Origin: Burkholderia sp. GAS332
Lineage (GTDB): Bacteria > Pseudomonadota > Gammaproteobacteria > Burkholderiales > Burkholderiaceae
Direction: 5' to 3'
Length of the DNA stretch: 64,000 bases
Assembly: GCA_900142905.1 (NCBI GenBank)
Contig: FSRV01000002.1
Coordinates: 3,906,001-3,970,000 of the forward strand
The translations under genes were made by a program, and so were the position numbers. The stretch's first letter is position 1; every line of letters starts with the position of its first letter. Below the pieces are notes generated by a model. That model worked only from the letters and a program-made list of their open reading frames with translations, did not search any database and was not told the origin of the DNA. Positions 61,532 to 64,000 of the stretch are shown here, piece after piece.

Positions 61532-62458
61532 TTAAGCAGGCTGCGTTACGTCATTCACGTACGTCGCCTTCAAACGTTTCTCCGCTTCGGCCAGATCCTT
61601 CGGCGGCTTGGTCGGCTCGATGCCGACCAGACGGGCGATGTTGTTGCCCATATAGTCTTCGAGACCGTCTTCATCCAGATCCATACCTTGTGGTGCCGGT
61701 CCGCACAGCATCTCGAGTTCGCGCAGCCACATACCCGGCTCGTTCGGCGGCGAATCGGTGCCGAACACGATCTTGTTGCGCGGCAGCTCACGAGCGAATT
61801 CGACGATGCGGGACTGATAGCACCAGCCCGATTCGCAGTACACGTTCGGCGTATCCATCGCCATCCAGAACGATTCGAACGAGTAATTGCCGCCCGTTTG
61901 AATCCCGAAGTGACCGATGATGAAATTCACCATCGGGAATTCGCGGATGATCGGATAGAACTGCGTCGGAATCGTGTACGGTCCGTCGCCGGTGTGAATC
62001 AGCACCACCACGCCGAGTTCGGCGCACTTCTTCATCGCCGGACGCAACCAGTCGAGCGCGCGATCCGGACGATAGCCGTGCATGTTCGCGTGCAGCTTGA
62101 GCATCTTGAAGCCGTACTCCTTCACGTGGAATTCGAGTTCGGCTGCGCCGTTCTCCGGACCCCAACGCGGGTTGTACGTGAAGTTGCCGATAAAGCGATC
62201 CGGGTACTTCTGTGTGAGCTCGGCGATATACGCCATGTAATCGCGAATGCCTTCACGGCCGCGGCGATTGCCGTCGCGATAGCCGGTGTTGCCCGGCGGC
62301 GGCTGAATAAAGCCCATGTCGATGCGGCGCGGCTTGCCGTTGATAATGTACGGACCGTCCATCATCTTCAGCAGGCGTTCGCCGGTGAACGGCTCGCCGG
62401 TGTGGCGCCACGCTTCGTCGACGAGATTGGTCGGGTGCAGATGGGTATCGATGATCAT
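61532..62458 (-). CDS. Amidohydrolase_2 family protein (copy with HxH)
   Basis: A 308-residue TIM-barrel metal enzyme of the ACMSD/amidohydrolase_2 family. Metal ligands seen are His6 and His8 in MIIDTHLHPTN, the His of VVLIHTGDGPY, the His of FIIGHFGIQTGG and the Asp of VFGTDSPPNEP. Members are decarboxylases or hydrolases (ACMSD, gamma-resorcylate decarboxylase, 2-pyrone-4,6-dicarboxylate lactonase). Its ATG overlaps the TGA of the paralogue upstream (TGATG). The open extension to 62986 is the mirror of that paralogue. Probably works as hetero-oligomer with it (inference). Confidence 0.9.
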   Translation of the reverse strand: MIIDTHLHPTNLVDEAWRHTGEPFTGERLLKMMDGPYIINGKPRRIDMGFIQPPPGNTGYRDGNRRGREGIRDYMAYIAELTQKYPDRFIGNFTYNPRWGPENGAAELEFHVKEYGFKMLKLHANMHGYRPDRALDWLRPAMKKCAELGVVVLIHTGDGPYTIPTQFYPIIREFPMVNFIIGHFGIQTGGNYSFESFWMAMDTPNVYCESGWCYQSRIVEFARELPRNKIVFGTDSPPNEPGMWLRELEMLCGPAPQGMDLDEDGLEDYMGNNIARLVGIEPTKPPKDLAEAEKRLKATYVNDVTQPA

Positions 62459-63423
62459 CAGCGGGCTCCTGCGTAGGCTGCTTGAGTTGCATTCGCGGCA
62501 TGCTTCTGCGACACGCCGGCGTGGTGTTTCAGATAGGCTTGTGCTTCTTCGACGCTTTTCGGCCGCGCGGTGGGCTCGATGCCGATCATGCGGGCGAGGT
62601 TGTTGCCGAGGTAATCCTCGAGCGTGTCTTCGTCGAGATTCAGGCCTTGTGGCGGCTCGTGGCACAGCACTTCGAGCAAACGCAGCCACATGCCGGGTTC
62701 GTTCGGCGGTGTATCCGAGCCGTAGAGAATCTTGTGCGTCGGCAGCACCTTCGCGAATTCGACGATCCGCGATTGCAGGCACCAGCTCGATTCGCAATAC
62801 ACGTTCGGCGTATCGAGCGCCATCTGATACGGCTCGAAGCAGTACACGCCGCCCGTCTGCACACCGAAGTGCGCCATGATGAAGTTCACCGACGGAAATT
62901 CGCGGATCAGCGGATACCACTCGCTCGGAATGCTGTATGGGCCGTCGCCGGTGTGCAGCTTCACGAGCAGGCCGAGGTCCGCGCATTTACGCAGTGCAGG
63001 ACGCAGCCAGTCGAGCGCACGGTCGGGACGGTACGCATGCATGTTGGCCTGCAACTGCACCATCTTGAAGCCGTGTTCCTTCGCGTAGAACTCGATGGCT
63101 TCGGCGCCGTTCTCGGGACCGCAACGCGGGTTGTACACGAAGCAACCGATCAGACGGTCCGGGTACTTCTGCGTCATTTCGACGGTGTACGCCATGTAGT
63201 CGTCGATCGATTCGCGCCCCGAACGATTGCCGTCGGTCCACGTATAGATGGTGTTGCCTTGCGGCGGCTGAATGAATGCCTTGTCGATGCGGCGCGGCTT
63301 GCCGTTGATGATGTACGGGCCGTCCATCGTTGCGATCAGACGCTCGCCGGTAAATGGCTCGCCGTCGTGGCGCCAGGCGAGGTCGACCAGATTGGTCGGG
63401 TAACAGCTAGTGTCGATGATCAT
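62458..63423 (-). CDS. Amidohydrolase_2 family paralogue lacking the HxH motif
   Basis: A 321-residue close paralogue of the next gene, alike over the whole length (for example EPFTGERL, DGPYIINGKPRRID, PNEPGMWLR). The N-terminal motif reads MIIDTSCYPTN, so both histidines of HxH are replaced (Ser6, Tyr8), whereas the other ligands are kept: KLHTGDGPY, FIMAHFG and YGSDTPPNEP. It may bind metal differently, or serve as a non-catalytic subunit for the intact copy. AAGGAG ten bases upstream fixes the start at 63423. First gene of the long operon; divergent from a LysR gene. Confidence 0.88.
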   Translation of the reverse strand: MIIDTSCYPTNLVDLAWRHDGEPFTGERLIATMDGPYIINGKPRRIDKAFIQPPQGNTIYTWTDGNRSGRESIDDYMAYTVEMTQKYPDRLIGCFVYNPRCGPENGAEAIEFYAKEHGFKMVQLQANMHAYRPDRALDWLRPALRKCADLGLLVKLHTGDGPYSIPSEWYPLIREFPSVNFIMAHFGVQTGGVYCFEPYQMALDTPNVYCESSWCLQSRIVEFAKVLPTHKILYGSDTPPNEPGMWLRLLEVLCHEPPQGLNLDEDTLEDYLGNNLARMIGIEPTARPKSVEEAQAYLKHHAGVSQKHAANATQAAYAGAR

Positions 63424-63652
63424 GTACTCGATCTCCTTGAGAGGAACTGGTGTATCCAGTTGCCGGATCGCGGGCAGGCGCATCGATGGAACGGAGCCCA
63501 GACGGACTTGCCCATGCGGCCCTTTGCAAGACGCAGTGTTTGTGCGCCTTCCCCTCGCCGGCATCGAGTGTCACACTGATGTGCACTGCTGCTTGCGATG
63601 CAGTCTCACAAGATAAAAACGCTCTGTACAATATTTTTTAACCACGATCTTG

Positions 63653-63667
63653 ATACGTTTGCGATAT
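63653..63667. promoter_or_regulatory. Possible LysR box overlapping the regulator start
   Basis: ATAC-N7-ATAT with T-N11-A spacing, one base off the ATAC-N7-GTAT form seen at 52450. It overlaps the ATG at 63666. Weak alone; the divergent layout makes it worth noting. A possible -10 for the LysR gene is TACAAT at 63627-63632. Confidence 0.3.
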
Positions 63668-64000
63668 GGACATCCGGCTGTTGCGTTACTTCGCGGTACT
63701 TGCCGACGAACTGCATTTCGGCCGGGCAGCCGCACGGCTGCACATTTCGCAGCCACCGCTGAGTCAGCAGATTCGCATCCTGGAAGAGGAGATGGGCACC
63801 GCGTTGTTCATGCGTTCGCAACACCGTGTCGAGCTCACCGATGCAGGGAAAACACTTAAGGAACAGGTGCCGTTGATCTTCGCGCAGTTCGAGCGCGCGA
63901 TCGATCTGACGCGTTGCGCGGGACGCGGCGAAGTGGGAAGTCTCGAGATTGGAATCATTAGCTCGGCGATGGTCGAACCGATTCCGCGCGCACTACGGGT
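63666..64000 (+). CDS. LysR family transcriptional regulator (3' cut by window end)
   Basis: The first 111 residues of an LTTR: MDIRLLRYFAVLADELHFGR, LHISQPPLSQQIRILEEEMG, then the linker helix and the start of the effector domain (SLEIGIISSAMVEPIPRAL). The frame is still open at the window end. It is of the CatR/BenM/HcaR-like type and divergent from the amidohydrolase/UbiD operon with 242 bases between start codons, making it the likely regulator of that operon. Confidence 0.92.
   Translation, partial: MDIRLLRYFAVLADELHFGRAAARLHISQPPLSQQIRILEEEMGTALFMRSQHRVELTDAGKTLKEQVPLIFAQFERAIDLTRCAGRGEVGSLEIGIISSAMVEPIPRALR

Noticed and set aside
62459..62986. Long N-terminal extension of the second amidohydrolase
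   Set aside because: It runs antisense-free but out of frame through the paralogue gene; MIIDTHLHPTN at 62458 is the family start and the TGATG overlap is typical of coupled genes.
63609..63651. CAAGAT / ATCTTG pair upstream of the last LysR gene
   Set aside because: Six-base arms 31 or more bases apart are expected by chance.

Overview
The window is high-GC, densely coded DNA whose gene content (TRAP carriers, MocR, LysR and GntR regulators, an ECF42-type sigma cluster, many one-gene catabolic regulators) points to a Burkholderiales chromosome, most likely Paraburkholderia-like. This is inference from gene style; no rRNA, tRNA, insertion sequence, integrase, prophage or CRISPR array was seen.

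Layout. 1-3.4 kb: C-terminal part of a cyclic beta-glucan synthase-like GH94 protein and an aldo/keto reductase. 3.5-7.7 kb: iron uptake block (Fur box, TonB-dependent catecholate-type receptor, PiuC/YbiX hydroxylase, PepSY protein). 7.9-13.4 kb: nitroreductase, HiPIP, DOPA-dioxygenase-like protein, a GNAT gene remnant, an 800-base gene-poor stretch with a 23-bp tandem repeat and an orphan terminator, two unknowns and a glycine-zipper lipoprotein. 13.6-16.9 kb: ECF42 sigma factor with two DGPF/YCII proteins, SRPBCC and VOC proteins and a matching promoter. 17-23.7 kb: assorted enzymes, regulators and membrane proteins. 23.75-26.5 kb: a lower-GC two-gene module, a GNAT-PIN-GNAT-EVE-like fusion overlapping an ASCH protein. 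26.7-30.3 kb: acetyltransferases and a MocR regulator with a direct-repeat operator. 30.3-36.5 kb: catabolic operon (MFS, enoyl-CoA hydratase, CoA-transferase, FAD oxidoreductase) controlled by a divergent GntR gene, with the same operator core at both promoters.

36.6-42.2 kb: APH-type kinase beside a racemase remnant, flavin reductase, GNAT, LysR with a YdcZ-type transporter, then a short ThrRS preceded by a 28-residue leader peptide with six successive Thr codons and a strong hairpin, a textbook attenuator. 42.2-52.3 kb: TRAP transporter, SDR, thiolase and acyl-CoA ligase arranged around a divergent control region carrying two back-to-back sigma-54 promoters and a shared repeat cluster that looks like an enhancer; a sigma-54 activator lacking a sensor domain lies about 5 kb away. 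52.5-64 kb: two tandem PPC/DUF296 genes and a long eight-gene operon: two paired amidohydrolases (one has lost its HxH metal motif), UbiD and UbiX, a His-rich CobW GTPase, an NCS2 nucleobase carrier, an 8-oxoguanine-deaminase-like enzyme and an arylmalonate-decarboxylase-like protein, facing a LysR gene cut by the window end. Together these look like an undescribed route for taking up and breaking down a carboxylated N-heterocycle.

The strongest leads are the GNAT-PIN/ASCH module, the UbiD/amidohydrolase operon, the threonine attenuator and the divergent sigma-54 switch.
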